NCBI RefSeq assembly: GCF_048564905.1
Contig: NC_132993.1
Location: forward strand, 72,509,001-72,573,000
Direction: 5' to 3'
From: Vicugna pacos
Lineage: Eukaryota; Chordata; Mammalia; Artiodactyla; Camelidae
Length of the DNA stretch: 64,000 nucleotides
The translations under genes were made by a program, and so were the position numbers. Positions 24,546 through 34,714 of this stretch are shown here, in pieces (position 1 is the first letter of the stretch; every line of letters begins with the position of its first letter). The notes under the pieces were generated by a model. That model saw only the letters and a program-made list of their open reading frames with translations. It was not told where the DNA came from and searched no databases.

Positions 24546-25010
24546 TGCTGAAGCCATCAAATCATCAGCTGCTGCCGCCACCCGCCAGCGAAGAGAAGCC
24601 TGTAGCCTGGCCTCTGCAGCCTCTCACAATAGTGCACTGTGAGGAGACTCAGAATAAGAAAAGACAGGATACTGGCCCTAGATAGCTAGGTGCTTGTCAA
24701 AGGAATGAATTCAATGAGCCCAAATGCTTCCTCCCATACATAGAAAAGCGCTGAATTCTTTAATTTGAGATGCCTGATTTTTAGTTAACAAGAAATCTTG
24801 TTTAGTAAACAAGAACAAGTTTAACGTTCCAACTACCTGGTCTTTGTTGTAAAACTCCTCTATATCCTAGATTCTCCCCTACCTCTTTGGAGCAGTCCCT
24901 CAGCGATCTGGGAGGCTGTCATTCTGGGCTCGAAGGGGTTCGAATCCTCAGAAATGTCTGCCAGAAAAAACATAACTCTCAACTTTCAGGTTGTGCATTT
25001 ATTTCAGTCA
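24546..25010 (+). mobile_element. Probable solo LTR (ERV2/ERVK-like) fossil
   Basis: Against an AT-rich background this 465-bp block has a GC-rich 5' part ('CTGCTGCCGCCACCCGCC'), then 'GATAGCTAGGTGCTTGTCAA', 'CAAATGCTTCCTCCCATACA', 'CTCTATATCCTAGATTCTCC' and the ending 'AACTCTCAACTTTCAGGTTG' followed by TTTCAGTCA. This combination resembles betaretrovirus-like (class II) LTRs of cetartiodactyls. TG starts are possible at 24546 or 24549. I could not find a convincing 6-bp duplication, so the ends are approximate. It is a solo LTR and dead. Confidence 0.55.
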
Positions 25011-25145
25011 AAAAGGGTTTGTATAGGTGATTAGTGGGAACTACATTTTGAGAGGAAGAATGTAATACTTTAAGTGTAATTAATGCTATCACTCTTGGAT
25101 TTTTTTGAAGGCCTTGTGAATAGAAAAATAATATGATCATGCTCA

Positions 25146-25305
25146 ACAGAGCTTCTCAAACTTTAATGTGCACATCAATCACTTGGGGATCCTGCTACAA
25201 TGCAAATTCTGACTCAGAAGTTCCCAAGTAGAGCCTGAGATTTCGCCTTTCTAACAAGTTCCCAGGTGAGGCTAATACTGCCAGTTCCCAGACCACTCAC
25301 TGAAT
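25146..25305 (-). mobile_element. MER5A-type DNA transposon relic (hAT-Charlie)
   Basis: The + strand reads 'CTTCTCAAACTTTAATGTGC', 'TCAATCACTTGGGGATCCTG', 'TCTAACAAGTTCCCAGGTGA' and 'CAGTTCCCAGACCACTCACT'. This is the reverse complement of the short non-autonomous MER5A element with its terminal 'cagnggttctcaa' inverted repeats. Nearly full length (about 160 bp) but diverged. Non-coding, with mobilisation long extinct. Confidence 0.75.
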
Positions 25306-25309
25306 AACT

Positions 25310-26185
25310 ATGCTGAATAGACAGCTGCAGAACCTGGAACTAAAGAAGCTAATTTGAAGTCTAATGCAGGGATCCTGGGGCTAAGGAAGGAAGGTTTTAC
25401 AGAATGTTGGTCAGAAATGTTACAAAGGAAAAATTAGTAGTTATATGTCAGTTTATACTTCAATTAAAAAAAAATTTAAATCCAAAAAATAAGTAAATAC
25501 CCAAAGCAAAGCAATAATATATAATTTTTCTGGATTTGGATCACTGAAAAAAAGATAAATCCACTTGTTTTTCTGTTTGTGGGACTGAAAGCATAATGCT
25601 AATATGAAGATAAACTAGTTCTGCAGTGTGACTTGGCATGGAAGGAACCACAAGCATCCTTTCCGACTTTACACTTGCATTTGTGGTAAAAACATCCAGT
25701 GGGAATGTGCACCAAATGAGGTTATGAAGCTCTGAAGAAACCTGCACATTTCTGTTATAAGATGATAGTTTCAGCCATGGAGACAATTGAAATTATCCAG
25801 GAAAAGCTGGCCACAAAACATAAGAATCAACACACAGAGCAAAATAAACTCAAAGGAGGACAAGCAGTCTGAGATGTAGATAAGAAGTCAGGGAAGTCAG
25901 GAAGCCAGAATGTTATCTGTAGGGCAAAAATCTCGTTTTAGTAGTGACAAAACCATGGTAACCGTAAAATGTCAAAGTTTAAGTGCATTCTTCTGAGCTA
26001 CAGCTCATAGAAAATATTTTCATTTATCTAGAATATTTTCATTATCTACAAAATTTTATTGCTGAATATGATAATATTCTTCTATTCAGCCTTTCCTGCA
26101 TAACCTACCTGGAAGCATTCCCTCCATCTCATTATCTGTACCATAATTTGGAACTTTTACACTTTCAGCTTATGATAAACAGGTG
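25310..26185. other. Non-coding interval, nothing recognised
   Basis: No gene. An 81-codon open stretch on the minus strand (25541-25786) shows no recognisable domain. The A-rich stretch at 25465-25500 is low complexity. Confidence 0.5.
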
Positions 26186-26191
26186 AGGCTG

Positions 26192-26870
26192 TGATGTAGG
26201 AAAACAGATGTGGGGCCTAAGAAGGGCCATGTGCCAGGCTTCGGTTGAGCCTCTGGGACGTACCTCACCAAGTGTGGGTCCTTGGCTTCGCACAGGAAAG
26301 AATTCAAGAGCGAGCCACAGTTGAGTGAAGGTAGATTTATTCAGAGAGATACATTGAAAGGCAAAAGAAAGGCTACGAGGTGTGGGGGTTGTGTGCTCAG
26401 ATTAAAAGTAGGTACACAGTCTTGGAAGAGGAAGAGAGAAGGGCGGCCACGAGGCACCTCGCTGCTAGTTTTTATGCGCTTGGTGGCTTCATATGTTAAT
26501 AAGTGGAAGGACCAGTTTAAGTAGCCTGGGGAAGGGGCTGGGATTGCCAGGCAGTTGGCCATTTCCTGCTCTTTGACCTTTTGTGGCTAGCCTTGGGACT
26601 GCCATGGTGCCTGCGGGCGTGTTATTCACCATGTTAATATATTACAATGAGCTTATAATAAAGCTCAAGATCTACTAGCAGTTAAATCTCTCATCACCCT
26701 CAGCCTCAAGGCTTACTGAGTGTTGAATCTTTCACCATTTGGATGTTAATTGCTGTAGCATTCCTTGAATGGCTGAGCCCTGTCCCCTTCCATCCTGACT
26801 CAAGGGCTGAGTGCTTAGTACTGTGGGTTTGCTTACCTGTCTAGAGTCCAAAACTTGGGGAATTCTTTCA
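26192..26870 (-). mobile_element. Solo LTR, class I (ERV1-like), inverted
   Basis: Read on the minus strand the element starts TGAAAGAATTCCCC (26870 downward). It has a CATAAAAACT TATA-like box near 26475, AATAAA near 26338-26343 within 'CTGAATAAATCTACC', then the U5 sequence 'CTGTGCGAAGCCAAGGACCC', and ends in TACATCA at 26192. Length is about 679 bp. This U3-R-U5 order with a CpG-bearing U5 fits a gammaretrovirus-like LTR family of cetartiodactyls. No internal region adjoins it and the flanks show no clear 4-bp duplication, so the boundaries may be off by a few bases. Overlapping open stretches on both strands are not genes. Confidence 0.7.
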
Positions 26871-26879
26871 GAGTTTTAC

Positions 26880-28135
26880 AGCCTTCATTCAGATGTGAAT
26901 TGAAATAATACCAGGTTTAGCTTATGTTTTCTTTTATTCAATGAGTAAGAACTTGGCAGAGATATTCAATTAGTTCTTTAACAATATTTCCCCATACACT
27001 TAAGAGATATTATAAATCCTTTTTTAACCTCAGTTTAACTTCAGTTAAAAAACAACTATCTTTAGATATTTTGTGCTGCTGCTTTTATGTTTTATTTTCC
27101 AACTACCCTTCAACATCATGTTAATTTGATAAAATTACATGTTTTAATATCATGAACACCTATATTTCAATTTTGCACATACACACACACAGACACATAC
27201 ACACACACATGCTATTGGTTCTCCTGCTCTGGAGAACACTGATTAATACAGATTTTATCTGGTAAGCATTCAAAAGGGTAGTACTTTTTAATTGATGTCA
27301 AAATATAAGATATTAAAATATAAACTACTCTAACACTATTGTTATATTTTGTTATTTTCTATTATCAGTATGTATTATTCTAATAACAGAATAATTTAAT
27401 GTCTTTACAAATTTATATTTACTGGGTCAGATTATTACCTCTACTTCTGTTTGTTTATTACATGAGAATTAGATTCATAGTCAGGTGTAGGCATTTATTT
27501 AATCTTGTGAAAAAATTACTTTTGAATAAACATAGGATTTCTATAAAAAGGCCTTAAAATATTTTTGCCTTAAAAAGATAATGACTCTTTGAGGATTTCA
27601 GACACAGGACGTACAAAAGAGATGATAAGTCATGAATTAGTCTCTACTTTCACTGGGGCTTTTGGAGAAAGATGTGGATAGAAAAGTGCAGCTGTACTGC
27701 CAGCAACAGAAAAATATAAGAAATAAGAAATATGGCAAAGGAAAAAATATCTGTTTTGAGATATTTAGACTGCCAGATCTGGCAGGTATCTTATCTTCAT
27801 TTACTCCAATATCCACAGTCAAACTGCTGGTTAGTGACAGATCACAGCTCATAACTCATGGTCCAAGATTAATACAGCTACTACTAAAAAAATCAATTTG
27901 GTAGTCCATATGTCTATATTGCATAGTATCAGTATTTCCTTACCATAAATAAAACTTTTAAACTCATTAAATCTTAACAAGGTTTGTGAATTTTTACTTC
28001 ACTGAGACATGAATGGAATAAACACCTCTTTCCTTTTCCTATTATAAAAGAGAAACTATATAATCATAAGGATATTAAAAATGTGATTCCATGCGATCAT
28101 CCACTTCACTTTTCTAGCATGATATTTAATAGTTC
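26880..28135. other. AT-rich non-coding interval with a CA-rich tract
   Basis: No gene and no interspersed repeat that I can name. A degenerate CA-rich microsatellite lies at 27176-27209. Two overlapping open stretches of 71 and 80 codons on opposite strands (27637-27904) look like chance. Confidence 0.5.
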
Positions 28136-28139
28136 ATGT

Positions 28140-28300
28140 TCATGTTCAAGTCAAAAACACCATCTAATCTAATCCATTCAATTATAATGCAGGTTCCTTA
28201 AAAGTAGGGACCTTGTTTGTCTGTTCACTACTATATTTCTAGTTCTGAGAGAAACTGGGACGTAATAGTCCTAATAAATATTGGTTAAAGGAATGGATGA
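28140..28300 (+). mobile_element. L2 (LINE2) 3' terminus remnant
   Basis: 'GGTTCCTTAAAAGTAGGGAC' (28192 on), 'CTTGTTTGTCTGTTCACTAC', 'CTATATTTCTAGTTCTGAG' and 'TAATAAATATTGGTTAAAGG' with 'GAATGGATGAA' at the end correspond to the classic L2 3' terminus (…gagggcagggac…tgttgaatgaatgaa). Confidence 0.75.
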
Positions 28301-28309
28301 ATTAATAGT

Positions 28310-29160
28310 CATACTTTGAATTCCATGAAAAGACAAAGGCAATGAGTAAAACACATCCTTACTTAGAGATGTGAAACTATCACTTAACAGAAAAAAGTTT
28401 CAAATTTAAAACCATTAAGAGTTATTTCCACCAATTTACAAACATAGTTGATTTTTCACAAACCCTTAATGAAGATTGAGAAAGGAGGGCTCTTCTAGGT
28501 AAAATAACATAGACGATTACTTTGATTCATGTAAAATCATTCTGCAAAAGGAGTAGGATGTGGAGGAAAAGTGACTGAAAGAGAGAATATTATATTTTAA
28601 GGAATTCTAAGAACTGGAATTGTAATAGGAATGGGCCTCATTGTCATTAGAAGTTGAGAATTATTCTGTGTCCGAGGAAACTTTTTAGACTTTAGCAACA
28701 GGGATTTGCAAAAACATTTTTTCTTTCTTTCTTTACTGCTCCACTACACATACCTTCTGTTTTCTTCCCCACTCTCAGATGACTGACTATAATCTCTTTT
28801 TATTTATTCTCTCATAGTTTTGGTAAGCACATGACTTCGCTGTGGCTCTACTCCATGCCATTCCTTGTCAGAACATTTTCATTACTAAACTACCAGCTAA
28901 CTGCGTCAGCCAATTGGTATTTCTTGGTTAAAATTTCAGTTCAAATATCTTTGTTCTAGCTCCAAACTGAAGGTCATGGGTTGGATTAGAGTTGGCTATT
29001 CCTAAGTAATTTGCCCATACATGGTTGAAATAGCTGTGGCCAGAATAAGGGAAATAGACTTTTGTTACACAAAAAAATTTTCCCTTTCTCAGAGGAGGAC
29101 TTGACTAAGGTAGCTTCCATTAGTAGGGATGTAGGGAGGGAAGGCACAATGACACATCTA
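28310..29160. other. Non-coding interval, nothing recognised
   Basis: No gene, RNA gene or clear repeat. A short TTTC run lies near 28720-28735. Confidence 0.5.
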
Positions 29161-29164
29161 AGAA

Positions 29165-29320
29165 TGTATTTCCCCAATTTTGCAAATAAGAGAACTGAGG
29201 CTGAGAAAAGTTAAATGTTTTGCCTTGGTTATACACCTTGCAAATTTCTGAGGACTTAAGAGAATTGCATTTTCTATATCAGCACACTATGTCTTAACCC
29301 TCACGCTCATCCTATCCTTG
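29165..29320 (+). repeat. MIR SINE remnant
   Basis: 'CCAATTTTGCAAATAAGAGA', 'ACTGAGGCTGAGAAAAGTTA' and 'TTGCCTTGGTTATACACCTT' follow the MIR core (…ccattttacagatgaggaaactgaggc…). Ancient and inactive. Confidence 0.75.
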
Positions 29321-29329
29321 GACAGATTC

Positions 29330-31915
29330 TCTCTCTACTCTTCTGATAACTAAATTTTATTTTTGGATGATTAAAAATGCATATTTATGAGAAGAGGAGA
29401 AAGATAGTGAAAAAAAGAGTAGGAAAGGAGTAAAGAAATACAGCTGCAACTGTGACAAAAAAAAAATTACTCCTAACTTCATATGTGAGTTAATATTTCT
29501 AGTTAGAGCTTAACCAGTTCTCTTAAGTGCCCGTATTTTATTATTCTTCTTATAATCTATTCTGATTATGTACTGCTTCAAGCCTACTATATAATATTTG
29601 ATTAAATTCCTCAAAACAGTCTAGGTTCCTAAATTTACCAAGCAAAGTGAATTACTTCATTATACTATCATACTTGTACTTCTGAAATTCTGTGAACTCA
29701 AAAATTATATACTATAAAAAGGAACACAATGATGTATAATTACACATGAGCTATCCAGATACCATCTACAATTTTTATTTATAAATACATAGAATATGTT
29801 TGCTGGCTACTTGCTTAACAAGGGACTGACACACACAGGAGAGTAAAGAACAAGAGCTCTGTTAAAACTGGTAAGACTTTAGTTGAAATATCAGCAGTAA
29901 GCGCTAACTCCTTGTGCATAGTTGACTCCAGACATTACATTCATGAATTTATCTCTTAATATTTTAGAGGAGTGCAATGATTGGTAAAATAATGGTTACC
30001 AAATTAGGTAATTTTTTTTCCTGATTCATTATTAAATATTTTATCTTCAATCATTTACTAATAACATGTGCTTCAGATGCAAAATACTAGTGTTTTATAA
30101 TTTTATTAAATATTCTCAATGATAATTCTTCCTACCTTTATGTGTTTTCTGAGAAATCAAAAAAGAGAAAAAACAGGAAAACTTCTCATCCAACTAGTAT
30201 TGATCTCATCCAAAGATCAATATAGGGCACATAGAAAACCTAATAAAAGACAATAAACTTTACCTTTAGGTTCTTTGAGTCCTACTAGCAGCTTGAGAAT
30301 ATGAAAAGAGGAGATAAAGTGATGATATGAATGAGTCTGGGAATCTTAGTTAATTTCTAAAGTTTACTTGAAAATACCTTTATCTTTGTGAGTTAATTTA
30401 GCCAACTTGCAATTAAAATCTGAGTGTGCTTGTTTACCGTGAGTGTAATTAACAAACTGAGCAATCTGGCTGTAACTTTCATAGAAACTTAGAATTCCAA
30501 AAAGTTCATGTGAAAACTAAATCTATTCTACAAGATCTGCACTTTATATAGTACAGCCTCTTGGAAGAAAAAAGTGAAAAGTATAATATATTATCCAGCT
30601 TAATCTTTAGTAAATAAACTATGTTTTGGAAGAAGAAAATTATCTTTATGTTTCTTCAGTTATTAAATACCAAATTAAAAACAGAAAACTCCTTCTAGCC
30701 AAAACAATAAGTAGTAACTGCTAAGCATTCTTCTTTCACCTTCTAAAAGCAATGTCATTGGCCCCATTTTCATTTCAAAAAGCTCAAGACCAGAAAGAAA
30801 TAGAAGAGAAAATTCAATCTCTCAAAACAATCTGATCATTAGAAATATAGTATAGTACAATTGCCTGACCTATGAAAATATTCCATAAACCAGTGAAATT
30901 GTGACTATTTAAATGAAGAAATGTTATTGATAATAAAGATGTTATCTTTTATGGGTTTTAATCCCTGATAGAGAGTTTAAATTTGATTGATGCCCCTTTT
31001 ATAAAATCTCATTTGAATAACGCCACCCCTATGTCCTCTACTATGATTTTAAATGTTTTTAGAATTTGATCATTGTAATCAGCCCTGAGACTTTAAAGAC
31101 TTGTGGTAAGTCATAACATTTTAGGCATCACCTGCCCTATTTCTCTTCTTTCATGTTTCCAGTGACTTTAAAAGCATTTTATATTATTTCAAATTTCTGT
31201 AACAAGCTACCAAATAAAATCCATAGATTTTAATAACCAGTGTGCCAAATATTTTTAACAAAAGTTAATCAAGGCAAAAGTAGTATTAACTCAAAATAAT
31301 TTTTCTGCAGTCTGAAATAAATTATTTAAATTACACTTTAATCATTGACAGAAAAGTTGGCATACTAGCTGCAAATAAACGAGGTAAAGTAAAATCAAGG
31401 AAAATGCATGCAATACTATCAACAATTCGTGGCAAATGACATCTCATTTTATGCTGACAAGTTAATCAATATGTTATTCATCATGTACTGATGTTCAAGA
31501 CAGAACATCTATCATTTTAACTACAGAAACACTTCAAGATATTGTTAGGTGTTAAAAGTTCCCTACAAGACTGATAATTGTTTACCTGTGAATCCTTAAG
31601 CATAGCTGGCAAAATGATTGTACCTAGCTAGGTATCTAATATATTTGTTAAATGCTGAAAAATAAAAATGGACAACCTTGCTCAGTACAAGTTGAGATCT
31701 CTGTGGAAAAGATACAGGAATAGTAGATTTCAACATTCAAGAAAATAAACATAGCAAAGTTCACAGAAAATTAGAATTGAATATAGATAAATGCAAGTTC
31801 TAGAAGAAATAGGAAAGCAAAGGGAAGATCATGTAAAGAATGATGAAAAAATCAATGACAAAGGTGTCAAAAGGGGCTTACCAAAGAAGAAAGTCAAAGT
31901 CACTTTGTAAGATTA
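29330..31915. other. Long AT-rich non-coding interval
   Basis: About 2.6 kb without a gene or a transposable element that I can name. Composition is evenly AT-rich with A runs (for example 29458-29466). Confidence 0.5.
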
Positions 31916-31919
31916 ATTT

Positions 31920-32530
31920 TGATCACACTCATTCACCCACCCACTCATTCACTCATTCATTCATATATGTTGGTGCCTACCATGTGCCAGTCATTCTTCC
32001 AGGCACTAGGAGTAAAACAATAAGCAAGAACAAGACCCTTGCTCTCATCAAAATACTAAGCTTACCTTCTAAAGGGGGAAAACACAATAAACAAATATGT
32101 AATACGTTGTTTCTTAGAAGAGACAAATAGTAGGTAATTCAACCTTAGGGTAATTCATAAGTACTTATGAAGATAATGAGAGAGGTGTCAGTCTTTTAGA
32201 AAGCTTGGTCTAGAACGACTTCCTGAACACGTATCATTTAAGCAGACTCTTGGATTCATACATGGGGGATAAGTCAAAAGAATGGTGGAGCACCTGCAAT
32301 GTTCTAGAGTTCCTGTGCTACTGGAGATACGGCAAGAGAGAGTGAATGGTAGTGAATGAGCTAAGAGAAGTAACAGGACTCAGATCATATTGGTCCTAAT
32401 AGTCCACATGGATCCAGTACTTTGTGAGATGAGAAGCCACTGGAAGGCATTGATCAGAGGATCAACTTGATATAACCTGTGAATAATAATTGCTTGGGTT
32501 GTTGTGTGGATTACAGACTATAAAACCTCA
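31920..32530 (+). repeat. Ancient mammalian interspersed repeat
   Basis: This opens with tandem TTCAT/ACTCA units (31929-31964) and continues 'GTTGGTGCCTACCATGTGCC', 'CAGGCACTAGGAGTAAAACA', 'CTTACCTTCTAAAGGGGGAA' and, further on, 'AGAAGCCACTGGAAGGCATT' and 'GATCAGAGGATCAACTTGAT'. That series (…ctatgtgccaggcac…gaacaaaac…gaagccattggagggttttgagcagagg…) is a widespread ancient mammalian repeat. I am not certain which named family (L2/CR1-like) it belongs to. The 96-codon open stretch here is derived from it. Confidence 0.55.
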
Positions 32531-32999
32531 GCGACAAGTATGAGACTTTTATAATAATACAAGGAAAAAAATTGTATTTTACTTAGTAAAGAAGAATATT
32601 TAATATGATTAACACAAGGGGAAAAAAAAGGTAGGAAATAAGGCTTAATGTCTCAGGAAAAAAAGAAAAACTGGTTCAATTTTACAACAAAAATAGGTAA
32701 TTCCTAAGGCGGGAATTTATTTTCTATGAAAGAAACTGAACACAGGGTTTATAACTGGTTGGGCAAGAGAAAAACATTTTGTGATTTAAGATGTAAATCT
32801 CAAATTTGTAAAATCTTATGATGTAAGAATGATAACGTAAATATTTGAAAAGCATTCAATGTCTGTTCTGGAAGATACACTCCTATCTGTTTATGAAGAA
32901 AAGAAAATACAAATAACAGAACCATAAAACATTCCTTAAAAATTGACGTGGAAAAGAAAGTTATTAGGAGCTATAGAGACATGAGTTCCTTAGTCATTT

Positions 33000-34110
33000 C
33001 ATTTCTCCATGCTATCAATCCCCTCTTTATCTCTGTACTCACTCTACTCCTCTGAGGTCATGGCGGGCTCTCTGAATGTTACTTTCACAAGTATCCTTGG
33101 TTCTCATTCACTCCTGCCAGGCAAGCATTATCTCCTTTATTTCTAACTCCATCCCACTCTAGACACCTGCAAACCCATCTATTTTAATCTTGCTGCTTCA
33201 AGCCAGCCTATATATAAGTTCTCTTGACCCCACATCCTCTCACCAGCCATTCTCTCATTCATATTTTTCTCTCCTCTCCCTAAGTCATTAAACATGCTCA
33301 AATGTCTCCCATCAGACTCACCAGGACAACTCTACTTTGATCCTATACATTGTGTACTTGCCATCCTATCCCTTTCCTCTATTTTCACACAAACTTAAGC
33401 TGTCCTCATTTGCCTGTCTCCTCTTTCAAACCTCCCATTTATTTCTTGTCAAGCTGGAATCTTGTTCCATCTTCGACATTCTCCTGAGTTATTAATAACA
33501 TCTGTATGGACATTGTGTTAGCCTGTTACTGAAAATTCTGCTGATCTGACATTGTTAACACTACTCAAAACACTACTACCTTGTCTTATGTGACATTGCA
33601 CTCCCAGTGTTTTTCTCTTAACTCACGAACGTTCTCTTTTTTTCTCTTCCATTGTATCCTCTGGCTTTATGCATTGCTTGCAAGTTACTTGTGCTTACAA
33701 GTTCCTTATAATACTTATTCTCTGCTCTTCTCACTCTAAAATCTTCCATCACTGATTTCAACCATCATGGTTTTAATAACTAACGTCAATTTGCTTGTGA
33801 TTCCTAAACGTATATCTATCTGAGATACTAATTCCAACATCTGATTCCTTGTATACAAGTTCCTCTACAGTATTTCCATCCCCAGGCTACAGCTGTCTTC
33901 CACCTTGTTCCCATAATAATCTGTGAATATTGCTATCAATTTTTGTGTCATATTGTCTTCTAATCATAAATATGTTGAGGTTTATATCCTATGCAAAAAT
34001 TGTGAGCCATTTGAAGATGTGGAATGTGTTTTTGTCATCTGTATATCTGCAACATCTAATAGAGCATTTGTCGTATAGTAGGTACTATTCAGACATATAT
34101 TCATGATGAA
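33000..34110 (+). mobile_element. Ancient LINE remnant (L2/CR1-like) with L2 3' terminus
   Basis: The 3' end (33970-34110: 'GAGCCATTTGAAGATGTGGA', 'GTCATCTGTATATCTGCAAC', 'GTCGTATAGTAGGTACTATT') is an L2 3' terminus. The pyrimidine-rich 900 bp before it ('TTCCTAAACGTATATCTATC', 'CCTTGTATACAAGTTCCTC') has the texture of the upstream part of an old non-LTR element, but the link is weak. No open frame survives. Confidence 0.5.
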
Positions 34111-34119
34111 ATAAAAAAA

Positions 34120-34710
34120 AGACAATTTTTATGTGAATTTTCAAACCAGAGACAGCATAGAACATCCAAAACAACCCCTTTCTTTTAAACACGAAAGCAC
34201 AGTATTTTAAGATAGATTCAAATTTAGCAATTTACTCAAGCTAGTAGGGAAGTGACTATAAGGGAGAGTTTCCAAGTCCTTTTATCACCGGAGGAGTCCC
34301 CTTGTCCTAGAGCTCTGATGAGCATCATAAAAATCTTTCTTATATAGATATTTGTTTCACTGATTTCTATTAGTTTTGGCGCTCTTCAAGGAATCTGTTT
34401 AATGCAAAAATATTTATATGTTTTCATTAGAGACATATAAAGTATATTTGCATGATCAAAGTGAGAACTTAGGGTAATTATAATGACTATTAATGCACTT
34501 ACAGTAGATTGCACTTTTCAAAGCATTTTCACATGCTACTTAATACTTACAAAATATATTACAAAATTTATTATGTACGTGTCTGAATATTTTAAACAAT
34601 TTTCTCTCAAAAGAGTGAGAAAATAGCACAAAAAGAAAACAGTAAAGTTATTACATACTAGTTTCATGATACATTAAAAATTTATATTTTAAAATATATT
34701 TAAGAAAATG
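34120..34710. other. Non-coding interval with faint MIR-like traces
   Basis: No gene. 34200-34310 ('GCAATTTACTCAAGCTAGTA') and 34500-34560 ('GATTGCACTTTTCAAAGCAT') faintly resemble MIR segments. The rest is AT-rich unique sequence. Confidence 0.35.
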
Positions 34711-34714
34711 AATA

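Noticed and set aside
26282-26562. Overlapping 80- and 73-codon open stretches on opposite strands
   Set aside because: Both lie in the U3/R part of the inverted LTR, and the relatively high GC content accounts for the lack of stops.
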